Assembly: GCA_910578185.1 (NCBI GenBank)
Contig: CAJTPN010000016.1
Span: forward strand, 1-64,000
DNA: 64,000 bases
Reading direction: 5' to 3'
From: an uncultured Acetatifactor sp.
GTDB taxonomy: Bacteria; Bacillota; Clostridia; Lachnospirales; Lachnospiraceae
Within the stretch, counting starts at the first letter, position 1. Each line of letters begins with the position of its first letter. The notes beneath the pieces were generated by a model. The model had not been told where the DNA came from. It saw only the letters and a program-made list of their open reading frames with translations, and ran no database searches. The position numbers and the translations under genes were made by a program. This document shows positions 17,707 through 25,818 of this stretch, in pieces.

Positions 17707-20700
17707 TCAGAATTCCTCATCGAATCCTTCCGCCTCTACGCCTGCCTCTTCTTCCTCCGCATCAAATGCGTCCTCAAAATCGTCTTCTTCCTCATCGTCG
17801 GCGCTTACAAGCTCTCCATCATCGTCAAACTCCTGGGCCTGGTACCCCATATCTCCCAGAGCGTTCTGATCATAATCATCATACTTGCGGTCATCGCCCA
17901 TTTCGTAACGGTAATCCGCATCTCCGTAGTCGATAGACTCCACAATTTCAACCTCGGTCTGATCCTCGCGCAACACGCGCACATCCAGTCCAAGGGCCTG
18001 CAGTTCCTTTAACAATACCTTGAAAGATTCCGGAATACCGGGCTCAGGTATGTTATCTCCCTTGATGATCGCCTCATAAGTCTTAACACGCCCTACCACA
18101 TCGTCGGATTTCACCGTAAGGATCTCCTGCAGCGTGTAGGAAGCACCGTATGCCTCCAGGGCCCAAACTTCCATCTCTCCAAAACGCTGGCCCCCAAACT
18201 GTGCCTTTCCGCCCAGGGGCTGCTGTGTCACCAGGGAATAGGGTCCCGTAGAACGGGCATGAATCTTATCGTCCACCAAATGATGCAGTTTCAGGTAATG
18301 CATATGCCCGATTGTGACAGGACTGTCAAAATATTCTCCTGTCCTGCCGTCCCTCAGACGCACCTTGCCGTCGCGGGAAATGGGTACGCCCTTCCAGACT
18401 TCTCTGTGATCTCTGTTGTCATATAAATACTGCATTACCTCCGGCAGCAGCTCTTCCTTATGCTTCGCCTCGAACTCTTCCCACTCCAGGTTCACATAAT
18501 CATTGGCCAGATCCAGCGTATCCATAATATCATTTTCGTTTGCACCGTCAAACACAGGCGTGGCCACATTGAATCCAAGCGCCCTGGCCGCCAGGGAGAG
18601 ATGAATCTCCAGCACCTGCCCGATATTCATACGGGAAGGCACACCCAGAGGATTCAACACGATATCCAAGGGCCTTCCGTTTGGCAGGTAAGGCATATCC
18701 TCCACGGGCAGCACCCTGGAAACCACACCCTTATTTCCGTGACGTCCCGCCATCTTGTCGCCCACGGAAATCTTTCTCTTTTGAGCTATATAAATACGAA
18801 CCGCCTGATTCACACCGGGCGAAAGCTCGTCGCTGTTCTGCCTGGTGAAAACCTTGGCATCCACCACAATACCATATTCGCCGTGAGGTACTTTCAAAGA
18901 AGTGTCCCGAACTTCCCTTGCCTTTTCACCGAAAATAGCACGAAGAAGCCTTTCCTCCGCAGTCAGCTCCGTCTCGCCCTTGGGCGTAACCTTGCCCACC
19001 AGAATATCGCCGGCCCGCACCTCTGCGCCGATACGTACAATTCCCCTGTCGTCCAGATCCTTCAGCGCATCGTCGCCCACACCGGGAACATCCCGGGTAA
19101 TCTCCTCAGGCCCTAACTTGGTGTCACGGGCCTCCGCCTCATACTCTTCAATATGAACGGAAGTATATACGTCGTCCTGAACCAATCTCTCGCTCAAGAG
19201 TACCGCATCCTCATAATTGTAGCCTTCCCAGGTCATGAAACCAATTAACGGGTTCTTACCCAGCGCCAGCTCACCCATGGCCGTGGACGGACCGTCGGCA
19301 ATCACCTGGCCCTTCTCCACATGATCTCCCTTAAACACAATGGGCTTCTGGTTATAGCAGTTGGACTGATTGCTTCGCGAGAATTTTGTAAGGTGGAATT
19401 CCGCCTTTTCCCCGTCGTCATATGTCATCCTGATCACACTGGCAAATACGAAATCCACCGTACCCGCTTTCTTGGCCACAATACAGACGCCGGAGTCCAC
19501 CGCAGCTTTCACTTCCATGCCCGTACCTACCACCGGCGACTCCGTGGTCAATAGCGGCACCGCCTGACGCTGCATGTTGGATCCCATCAACGCACGGTTT
19601 GCGTCGTCATTTTGCAGGAACGGAATTAAAGCCGTCGCCACGGAAAACACCATTCTGGGCGACACATCCATATAATCGTACATGGCACGGGGATACTCGG
19701 AAGTCTCCTCCCTGTAGCGTCCGGAAACAGTGGTACGAACAAAATGCCCCTCCCCATCCAGAGCCTCACTGGCCTGCGCCACATGATAATTGTCTTCTTC
19801 GTCTGCAGTCATATACACCACTTCGTCCGTGACCACAGGATTTGTAGGATCAGATTTATCTATCTTTCTGTACGGCGCTTCCACAAAACCATACTCGTTA
19901 ATTCTGGCATAGCTTGCAAGAGAGTTGATCAAACCAATATTGGGACCCTCGGGCGTCTCGATAGGGCACATTCTCCCGTAATGGGAGTAGTGCACGTCAC
20001 GAACCTCAAATCCTGCCCGATCCCTGGACAAACCGCCCGGTCCCAGTGCGGATAAACGTCTCTTGTGGGTCAGCTCACCTAGAGGATTGTTCTGATCCAT
20101 AAACTGAGAAAGCTGGGAGGAGCCAAAAAACTCCTTCACCGCAGCCGTCACCGGCTTGATATTGATCAGGGACTGAGGAGAAATCTCGTCCGTGTCATGG
20201 GTTGTCATGCGCTCCCGCACCACTCTCTCCATCCTGGACAAACCGATGCGATACTGATTCTGCAGCAGTTCCCCTACCGCACGGATACGCCTGTTGCCAA
20301 GATGGTCAATATCGTCGTCATTCCCCAACCCATACTCCAGATGAATGTTGTAGTTGATGGACGCAATGATATCTTCCTTGGTAATATGCTTGGGCACCAG
20401 CTCGTGTGCATTTTTCTTCAAAGCCTCCGCCAGCTTCTCCGGATCATGGGAAAATTCCTCCAGAATCTGTGCCAGCAAGGGGTAGTATACCTTTTCACGA
20501 ATTCCAAAATCCCTGGGATTACAGTCCACAAAGCTGGTGAGATCCACCATCATATTGGAAAGAACTTTTACATTCTTTTCTTCCGTCTGAATATATACAA
20601 AGGGAACGGCAGCATTCTGAATAGTGTCCGCCAGCTCCGCACTCACCTTGTCACCCTTTGACGCCAGGACTTCTCCCGTGGAAGGGTCCACCACGTCAGC

Positions 20701-21585
20701 CGCCAGGATCTGATGTCTGATCCTGTTTCTAAGGGCAAGCTTCTTGTTAAATTTATATCGTCCTACCTTTGCCAGATCATATCTGCGGGGATCAAAAAAC
20801 ATGGCGTTGATCAGGCTTTCCGCGCTTTCCACGCTCAGCGGCTCACCGGGTCGAATCTTTTTATATAACTCCAAAAGACCCTCCTGATAATTCTCAGCAG
20901 TGTCCTTTGTGAAGCTTGCTTCTATCTTGGGTTCATCTCCGAATATTTCTCGGATCTCATCGTTTGTTCCGATACCAAGCGCACGTATCAGCACGGTGAC
21001 AGGTACCTTACGTGTCCTGTCCACACGCACATAAAAGACATCATTGGAATCCGTTTCATACTCCAGCCATGCGCCGCGGTTGGGGATCACTGTGCAGGAA
21101 TAGAGCCTCTTACCGATCTTATCATGCCCAATGGCATAATAAATGCCGGGGGAACGCACCAACTGACTTACGATAACTCGCTCCGCACCATTGATTACAA
21201 AGGTTCCGGTCTCTGTCATCAGGGGAAGATCACCCATAAATATTTTATGCTCACTGATTTCTTCTTTTTCCTTATTGTAGAGGCGGACAGTAACCGTCAA
21301 AGGCGCTGCATAGGTAGCATCCCTTTCCTTGCATTCCTCAATAGAATATTTAACATCGTCCTTGCACAGCTCAAAGTCCACAAATTCAAGGCTAAGGGAA
21401 CCGCTGTAATCTGCGATCGGAGAGATATCATCAAAAACCTCTTTCAGTCCCTCGTCAAGAAACCATTGATAGGAATCCTTCTGGACTTCGATCAGATTGG
21501 GCATCTCCAAAACCTCTTTTTGCCGTGCGTAACTCATACGCATCACCTTGGTGCCGGCAGCTGGACGTATTCTGTTTTTCTCCAT
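17707..21585 (-). CDS. rpoB: RNA polymerase subunit beta
   Basis: 1292 residues from ATG 21585 (GGGGTG upstream; the longer open frame has no start signal). It forms the other half of the active-site cleft. The rifampicin region lies at 490-514 (SQLSQFMDQ...THKRRLSALG) with Asp497, His507 and Ser512 in the sensitive form; NNPLGEL replaces the commoner TNPLSEV/L. The C-terminus carries a long acidic tail (DDEEEDDFEDAFDAEEEEAG). It starts a two-gene operon with rpoC under its own promoter, behind the rplL terminator. Confidence 0.98.
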   Translation of the reverse strand: MEKNRIRPAAGTKVMRMSYARQKEVLEMPNLIEVQKDSYQWFLDEGLKEVFDDISPIADYSGSLSLEFVDFELCKDDVKYSIEECKERDATYAAPLTVTVRLYNKEKEEISEHKIFMGDLPLMTETGTFVINGAERVIVSQLVRSPGIYYAIGHDKIGKRLYSCTVIPNRGAWLEYETDSNDVFYVRVDRTRKVPVTVLIRALGIGTNDEIREIFGDEPKIEASFTKDTAENYQEGLLELYKKIRPGEPLSVESAESLINAMFFDPRRYDLAKVGRYKFNKKLALRNRIRHQILAADVVDPSTGEVLASKGDKVSAELADTIQNAAVPFVYIQTEEKNVKVLSNMMVDLTSFVDCNPRDFGIREKVYYPLLAQILEEFSHDPEKLAEALKKNAHELVPKHITKEDIIASINYNIHLEYGLGNDDDIDHLGNRRIRAVGELLQNQYRIGLSRMERVVRERMTTHDTDEISPQSLINIKPVTAAVKEFFGSSQLSQFMDQNNPLGELTHKRRLSALGPGGLSRDRAGFEVRDVHYSHYGRMCPIETPEGPNIGLINSLASYARINEYGFVEAPYRKIDKSDPTNPVVTDEVVYMTADEEDNYHVAQASEALDGEGHFVRTTVSGRYREETSEYPRAMYDYMDVSPRMVFSVATALIPFLQNDDANRALMGSNMQRQAVPLLTTESPVVGTGMEVKAAVDSGVCIVAKKAGTVDFVFASVIRMTYDDGEKAEFHLTKFSRSNQSNCYNQKPIVFKGDHVEKGQVIADGPSTAMGELALGKNPLIGFMTWEGYNYEDAVLLSERLVQDDVYTSVHIEEYEAEARDTKLGPEEITRDVPGVGDDALKDLDDRGIVRIGAEVRAGDILVGKVTPKGETELTAEERLLRAIFGEKAREVRDTSLKVPHGEYGIVVDAKVFTRQNSDELSPGVNQAVRIYIAQKRKISVGDKMAGRHGNKGVVSRVLPVEDMPYLPNGRPLDIVLNPLGVPSRMNIGQVLEIHLSLAARALGFNVATPVFDGANENDIMDTLDLANDYVNLEWEEFEAKHKEELLPEVMQYLYDNRDHREVWKGVPISRDGKVRLRDGRTGEYFDSPVTIGHMHYLKLHHLVDDKIHARSTGPYSLVTQQPLGGKAQFGGQRFGEMEVWALEAYGASYTLQEILTVKSDDVVGRVKTYEAIIKGDNIPEPGIPESFKVLLKELQALGLDVRVLREDQTEVEIVESIDYGDADYRYEMGDDRKYDDYDQNALGDMGYQAQEFDDDGELVSADDEEEDDFEDAFDAEEEEAGVEAEGFDEEF

Positions 21586-21685
21586 TGACACTTCACCCCA
21601 TTCTTTCTGATTTATACCTGAACTAATGGGCAATCCGCCCGATTTCCTAAAAACAGGTATAACTTTGCACAATAATGCATCTTTC

Positions 21686-21714
21686 ATACTAGCACAGATT
21701 TGAAAAGGGGTCAA
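21686..21714 (-). promoter_or_regulatory. rpoBC promoter
   Basis: TTGACC (21709-21714), 17-base spacer, TAGTAT (21686-21691) on the minus strand, giving a leader of about 95 nt before rpoB. The rest of 21586-21877 shows no supportable gene; a 62-codon open frame there lacks a ribosome binding site. Confidence 0.75.
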
Positions 21715-21877
21715 GCAGAATTTTTATTAATTCCACATCAAATCCGACCATTCGCCCCTTAATCCCCTGCAGCATGACCTTGAATCCGATCATCCCTAAA
21801 ATATAGCTCCCCGCATTACACCAGGAATCATCCCCGTTTGGCAACACTCCAACGCCGGTCCTCCTGTTTTTTAACAT

Positions 21878-21914
21878 AGAAAAAAGGCTGTTTCAATCGC
21901 TCAAACAGCCTTTT
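21878..21914 (-). terminator. Terminator between rplL and rpoB
   Basis: Stem AAGGCTGTTT (21884-21893) with AAACAGCCTT (21903-21912), 9-nt loop, T-run on the minus strand. It follows rplL by about 40 bases and probably reduces read-through into rpoBC so that ribosomal protein and polymerase synthesis differ. Confidence 0.85.
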
Positions 21915-21955
21915 CCAACTAGCCGATATGACAACGCCCTTGGGATTACATCAAC

Positions 21956-22330
21956 TTACTTCAATGTAGCCTTAGCGCCAACTTCTTCAAGCTTCTTCTT
22001 GATCTCTTCAGCCTCTTCCTTGGAAGCGCCTTCCTTGATCACCTTCGGAGCACCTTCAACGGTATCCTTAGCTTCCTTCAAGCCAAGTCCGGTCACTTCG
22101 CGGACAACCTTGATAACCTTAACCTTCTCTGCTCCAACCTCGGTCAATTCTACATCGAACTCGGTCTTCTCCTCTGCCTGATCTGCAGCAGGACCTGCAG
22201 CTGCTACCACAACACCTGCGGCTGCGGATACGCCAAACTCTTCCTCACAAGCCTTTACAAGTTCATTCAACTCTAATACTGTCATCTCTTTGATTGCATC
22301 AATCAGTTCCTGAGCCGTTAATTTAGCCAT
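21956..22330 (-). CDS. rplL: 50S ribosomal protein L7/L12
   Basis: 124 residues from ATG 22330 (GGAGG upstream). L7/L12 dimers form the flexible stalk that recruits translation GTPases. Seen: helical N-terminal dimerisation part (TAQELIDAIKEMTVLELNEL), an Ala/Gly/Val hinge, and the C-terminal domain with the conserved VREVTGLGLKEAKD and GASKEEAEEIKKKLEEVGA. It follows rplJ by 43 bases, the usual co-expression that keeps the L10:(L12)n ratio. Confidence 0.98.
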   Translation of the reverse strand: MAKLTAQELIDAIKEMTVLELNELVKACEEEFGVSAAAGVVVAAAGPAADQAEEKTEFDVELTEVGAEKVKVIKVVREVTGLGLKEAKDTVEGAPKVIKEGASKEEAEEIKKKLEEVGAKATLK

Positions 22331-22373
22331 TTTCCTATCCTCCATTTTAAAATAATTAATGTGTATCTCAATC

Positions 22374-22895
22374 TTATTCTGCGGGTGCCGCTTCCACAGC
22401 CGCCGCCCCTGCGCCGCCTTTTTCCGCCAACTGGTTCATAACACGAGCGAAATTGGTAACAGGACTCTGCAAACTTCCAAGCAATTTGGAAATAAGTGTT
22501 TCCCTGGAAGGGATACTTGCAATCACTGCCATTCCCTTTGCATCATACATTGTGCCTTCCACAACGCCCGCCTTGATCTCCAGCTTGTCAGCCGTCTTCG
22601 CGAACTCAGAAAGCACTCTCGCGGGAGCGGTGGCGTCATCGTTGGAAATTGCCACTGCGCTGGGTCCTTCCAGATACTGTGACAAACCTTCAAAAGGTGT
22701 ATCCTTGAACGCAAAGTTCATGTAAGTGTTCTTATACACCTTGTAGACAATTCCTGCCTCGCGCAGATTCTTGCGCAGCTGGGTATCCTGTGCAACAGTC
22801 AGTCCCCGGTAATCCACCAGGACTACGGACTGTGCGTCTTTGATACTTGCAGCGATCTCGTCCACAATAGGTTTCTTTAAATCAACCTTTGCCAT
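22374..22895 (-). CDS. rplJ: 50S ribosomal protein L10
   Basis: 173 residues from ATG 22895 (AGGAGG upstream). L10 anchors L12 dimers to 23S rRNA and, with L12, represses its own operon by binding the leader. Seen: MAKVDLKKPIVDEIAASIKD start, DYRGLTV, and a C-terminal helix for L12 binding ending in Ala/Glu. Its 5' region is unusual: an L10 leader, then two tandem copies of a 101-bp element between the attenuator and the ribosome binding site. Confidence 0.98.
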   Translation of the reverse strand: MAKVDLKKPIVDEIAASIKDAQSVVLVDYRGLTVAQDTQLRKNLREAGIVYKVYKNTYMNFAFKDTPFEGLSQYLEGPSAVAISNDDATAPARVLSEFAKTADKLEIKAGVVEGTMYDAKGMAVIASIPSRETLISKLLGSLQSPVTNFARVMNQLAEKGGAGAAAVEAAPAE

Positions 22896-22909
22896 TTTTT
22901 TACCTCCTA

Positions 22910-23111
22910 TTTTAGTTCCGCAACTAATCCAACGGCCCCTTGTCTGCGGAAGAACTCCCGCCTGCTTCGCCGTCGGCATTTCTTCCCAGGGCCTTTGGAT
23001 TTGTTGCTGATTTTAGTTCCGCAACTAATCCAACGGCCCCTTGTCTGCGGAAGAACTCCCGCCTGCTTCGCCGTCGGTATTTCTTCCCAGGGCCTTTGGA
23101 TTTGTTGCTGA
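22910..23111. repeat. 101-bp tandem duplication in the rplJ leader
   Basis: 22910-23010 and 23011-23111 are the same 101 bases with one difference seen (C at 22977 against T at 23078). A short degenerate third start (GTTCCGCA at 23117-23124) marks the outer edge. Within each unit the ends are complementary (ATCCAA-GGCCC with its partner) and an inner GGAAGAA/TTCTTCC pair exists, so each unit can fold as a long hairpin on the mRNA. The first copy ends one or two bases before the rplJ ribosome binding site. Confidence 0.9.
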
Positions 23112-23163
23112 TTTTTGTTCCGCATCCGGCCCATAAACCGTTATTTTAAAATTATACCGGATT

Positions 23164-23285
23164 TATAAAAATCCCTCCGAGAGAAGACTCGGAGGGAAAC
23201 GCATCAAAAATTACGCTCTTGCGATATTTTCTCCTCGGTAGGATTTACGCTTTCCGCACCTACTGTCTTCGGCATAATTCAAAAT
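23164..23285 (-). promoter_or_regulatory. L10 leader with attenuator terminator
   Basis: The minus-strand RNA from about 23285 carries the L10-leader hallmark AAGACAGTAGGTGCGG followed by CCTACCGAGGAG, the GTAGG/CCTAC pair forming the kink-turn-type binding site for the L10(L12)4 complex. It is followed by a strong hairpin (TCCCTCCGAG 23172-23181 with CTCGGAGGGA 23188-23197) and a T-run at 23164-23171. CCGAGG in the aptamer can compete with the terminator arm. Autoregulation by attenuation is established for this leader type in Firmicutes; here it is inferred from the match. Confidence 0.85.
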
Positions 23286-23292
23286 CTATGAT

Positions 23293-23321
23293 AGCATACC
23301 AGATAAAGCCAAAATTGTCAA
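23293..23321 (-). promoter_or_regulatory. rplJL promoter
   Basis: Perfect TTGACA (23316-23321), 17-base spacer, TATGCT (23293-23298) on the minus strand, overlapping the 3' end of rplA region and placing the start point at the head of the L10 leader. Confidence 0.85.
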
Positions 23322-23324
23322 GCC

Positions 23325-24014
23325 CTAAAATTTAGCCACACTGACCTTTACCCCAGGTCCCATGCTGCATGCCATGGTGATGCTCTTCAGATACTGGCCC
23401 TTAAGCACGCTGGGTCTTGCCTTCACGATTGCGTCCATCAGCGCGTTGAAATTCTCCTTCAGCGCCTCTTCGGTAAAGGAAGCCTTTCCTACAGGTACAT
23501 GAATGATATTGGTCTTGTCAAGCCTGTATTCGATCTTACCGGCCTTGATATCGTTGATGGCCTTCGTCACATCCATCGTTACGGTTCCAGCCTTTGGGTT
23601 GGGCATCAAGCCTTTGGGACCAAGGGTTTTACCAAGACGTCCCACAACGCCCATCATATCGGGTGTAGCTACAACCACATCGAAATCCAGCCATCCCTCG
23701 TTCTGAATCTTGGGGATCAGCTCTTCGCCGCCTACGTAATCCGCACCTGCGGCCTCAGCCTCGTTCACCTTATCACCCTTTGCAAATACCAGAACCTTCA
23801 CCGTCTTACCGGTTCCGTTGGGCAGTACAACCGCGCCACGGATCTGCTGCTCCGCATGGCGTCCGTCACAACCGGTCCTGATATGCACTTCCACGGTCTC
23901 ATCAAACTTTGCGCTTGCGGTTTTCTTCACCAGCGCGATCGCATCATCCGGCTCGTAGAACACGGAACGGTCTACCAGCTTCGCGGTCTCGGTATATTTC
24001 TTACCATGTTTCAT
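23325..24014 (-). CDS. rplA: 50S ribosomal protein L1
   Basis: 229 residues, standard length. L1 forms the mobile stalk at the E site and in many bacteria represses its own mRNA. Seen: MKHGKKYTETAKLVDRS start, the domain II stretch MGVVGRLGKTLGPKGLMPNP and the C-terminal GPGVKVSVAKF. It follows rplK by 18 bases. Its end is close to the promoter of rplJL, so rplKA and rplJL can be expressed separately. Confidence 0.98.
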   Translation of the reverse strand: MKHGKKYTETAKLVDRSVFYEPDDAIALVKKTASAKFDETVEVHIRTGCDGRHAEQQIRGAVVLPNGTGKTVKVLVFAKGDKVNEAEAAGADYVGGEELIPKIQNEGWLDFDVVVATPDMMGVVGRLGKTLGPKGLMPNPKAGTVTMDVTKAINDIKAGKIEYRLDKTNIIHVPVGKASFTEEALKENFNALMDAIVKARPSVLKGQYLKSITMACSMGPGVKVSVAKF

Positions 24015-24032
24015 TTATTCTACCTCCCTCTC

Positions 24033-24458
24033 TTATTCTTCCACCGTAATTCCCATACTGCGCGCCGTACCTGCGATCATGCTCATGGCTGCCTCCAGGC
24101 TTGCGGCATTCAAATCCGGCATCTTCAGCTCGGCAATCTCCTGAATCTTTGCCTTGGAAATCTTTGCAACCTTTGTCTTGTTAGGCACTGCGGAACCCGA
24201 TTTCAGGTTGCATGCCTTCTTCAGCAAAACGGCTGCGGGGGGAGTTTTGGTAATGAAACTGAAGCTTCTGTCCGCATATACGGTAATCACCACGGGGATA
24301 ATCAGATCTCCCTGATCTGCCGTTCTTGCGTTGAACTGCTTCGTAAATTCGACAATGTTCACGCCGTGCTGTCCAAGTGCGGGACCAACAGGCGGAGCCG
24401 GTGTTGCCTTGCCGGCAGGAATCTGTAATTTGATATAACCTGTTACTTTTTTTGCCAT
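24033..24458 (-). CDS. rplK: 50S ribosomal protein L11
   Basis: 141 residues from ATG 24458 (AGGAGG upstream). L11 binds the GTPase-associated rRNA region and is needed for the stringent-response signal. Seen: the N-terminal Pro-rich stretch KATPAPPVGPALGQHGVNI and the RNA-binding C-terminal domain ending AGTARSMGITVEE. The 180-base gap to nusG holds a GC-rich hairpin near 24608-24625 and is a likely leader for rplKA control, but I could not identify a specific L1 site. Confidence 0.98.
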   Translation of the reverse strand: MAKKVTGYIKLQIPAGKATPAPPVGPALGQHGVNIVEFTKQFNARTADQGDLIIPVVITVYADRSFSFITKTPPAAVLLKKACNLKSGSAVPNKTKVAKISKAKIQEIAELKMPDLNAASLEAAMSMIAGTARSMGITVEE

Positions 24459-24638
24459 TTTGGCACCTCCTATAATGTGGTATACCGTAGTCTCCACAGA
24501 CAACGGCATCCTGGCGCAGCTTCTTCCCTCTTCCATTCCCCGGAAGACACAGGATAAGTCTGCTCCCACTTTGCTGCGGCAGTCCAGAGACCGCCTTGTA
24601 TTCAACCGCCCTCCCGGGCGGGAAATACCTTGTTCAAA

Positions 24639-25157
24639 CTAAAGCTTTCTCACTTCCGCAAAGCTGATCTCAACAGGGGTTTCCCTGCCAAACAGCTCCA
24701 CGTTGATAGTAGCGGTCTGCTTGCTGAAGTCAAGCTTCTGCACCACGCCCACAGTATCCTTCCAGATACCTGCAACCACTGCGATGCTGTCCCCTTCGCC
24801 AAAGTCAACGGAGACATTTTCATTCTTGATTCCCAGGGGTTTCATCTCCGCTTCCGTAAGGGGTACCGGCTTACTGCCCGGTCCCACAAAGCCCGTCACG
24901 CCTCGGGTATTGCGAACCACATACCATGTGTCGTCATTCATCTCCATATTGAGAAGCACATAGCCCGGAAACATTTTCTTCTGAACCGTCTTCCTGGCGC
25001 CGTTCTTCATTTCAACCACTTCCTGCAAGGGTACTCTCACTTCCAGAATCTGCTCCGCAAGGTGTTTGTTGTTCTCGATCGTCTTCTCAATATTGGCTTT
25101 GACTTTGTTTTCATATCCTGAGTAGGTATGGACTACATACCATTTTGCCTCTGCCAT
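24639..25157 (-). CDS. nusG: Transcription termination/antitermination factor NusG
   Basis: 172 residues. NusG binds RNA polymerase and links it to Rho or the ribosome. Seen: NGN domain start AEAKWYVVHTYSGYE, the KMFPGYVLLNM stretch, and a C-terminal KOW motif (VAVVAGIWKDTVGVVQKLD) ending EISFAEVRKL. It follows secE by 10 bases in the conserved rpmG-secE-nusG order. Confidence 0.98.
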   Translation of the reverse strand: MAEAKWYVVHTYSGYENKVKANIEKTIENNKHLAEQILEVRVPLQEVVEMKNGARKTVQKKMFPGYVLLNMEMNDDTWYVVRNTRGVTGFVGPGSKPVPLTEAEMKPLGIKNENVSVDFGEGDSIAVVAGIWKDTVGVVQKLDFSKQTATINVELFGRETPVEISFAEVRKL

Positions 25158-25167
25158 ACAATCACCC

Positions 25168-25374
25168 TCATCCTAAATTTGTTATAAAGAACACGCCGTG
25201 CTGCACGACATAATCCAGGATCGCAATGATAACGCCCACGACCACCGAGATCGCCACCACCGCAATTGACTGCTTCACGGTAGCGTTTTTGTCCGGCCAT
25301 ATAATTTTCTTAAATTCAGATTTTACCCCCGCGAAAAAACCGGGGCCTGCTTTCTTTTCTGCGGAATCTCCCAT
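25168..25374 (-). CDS. secE: Preprotein translocase subunit SecE
   Basis: 68 residues. SecE clamps SecY in the membrane channel. Seen: the amphipathic KSEFKKIIWPDKNAT helix with the conserved Trp-Pro, followed by one transmembrane span (SIAVVAISVVVGVIIAILDY). I chose ATG 25374, which is 9 bases after GGAAAGG; ATG 25383 is an alternative that is too close. Typical single-span Gram-positive form. Confidence 0.95.
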   Translation of the reverse strand: MGDSAEKKAGPGFFAGVKSEFKKIIWPDKNATVKQSIAVVAISVVVGVIIAILDYVVQHGVFFITNLG

Positions 25375-25423
25375 TTCAACCATACCTTTCCACAACTGCG
25401 GGCAAAAGTCCCTCCCGGCACTT

Positions 25424-25573
25424 TTATTTGGTTTCCTTGTGCAATGTGTGTGTCCTGCAGAATCTGCAATATTTCTTGGTTTCCATTCTATCAGGATGCG
25501 TTTTCTTATCCTTGGTAGTATTGTAGTTACGCTGCTTGCATTCGGTACAAGCCAATGTGATTTTTGTACGCAT
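25424..25573 (-). CDS. rpmG: 50S ribosomal protein L33
   Basis: 49 residues, starting MRTKITLACTECKQRNYNTT and ending LHKETK. It has two Cys pairs (CTEC and CRFC), so it is the zinc-containing C+ form. ATG 25573 is preceded by TGGAGG. It is hidden inside a longer open frame of a different phase that continues into secE. First gene of rpmG-secE-nusG, about 90 bases after the promoter. Confidence 0.97.
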   Translation of the reverse strand: MRTKITLACTECKQRNYNTTKDKKTHPDRMETKKYCRFCRTHTLHKETK

Positions 25574-25663
25574 TTTGCTACCTCCACATATTTTCTGAAT
25601 CGCCGTTTCCCGGCCTAAAATTTATGCATAAAAAAAAGACCTGAAACCTTATCTCGTCTGCTT

Positions 25664-25692
25664 ACTATATCACATGCCACCTCTTTCGTCAA
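25664..25692 (-). promoter_or_regulatory. rpmG-secE-nusG promoter
   Basis: TTGACG (25687-25692), 17-base spacer, TATAGT (25664-25669) on the minus strand. Confidence 0.8.
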
Positions 25693-25721
25693 TCTTTTTT
25701 TACAATTTTTTCTTGCCGTAC

Positions 25722-25750
25722 TTGTTTCTTATAATTATATATGCTATACT
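25722..25750 (+). promoter_or_regulatory. Promoter of the FliD-like gene
   Basis: TTGTTT (25722-25727), 17-base spacer, TATACT (25745-25750), about 70 bases before the start. It resembles a vegetative promoter and not the sigma-D form that precedes the flagellins in this window. Confidence 0.6.
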
Positions 25751-25818
25751 AAAATCCAAAGAGGATAAAATAAAGGCATGTGGACGGATCCCTTGCCACG
25801 AAGAAAGGAGGCATGGCT

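Noticed and set aside
22907..23134. 75-codon frame across the rplJ leader duplication
   Set aside because: The repeat makes a repetitive peptide (EEIPTAKQAGVLPQTRG and shifted copy); the 101-bp period is not a multiple of 3, so it is not selected as protein.
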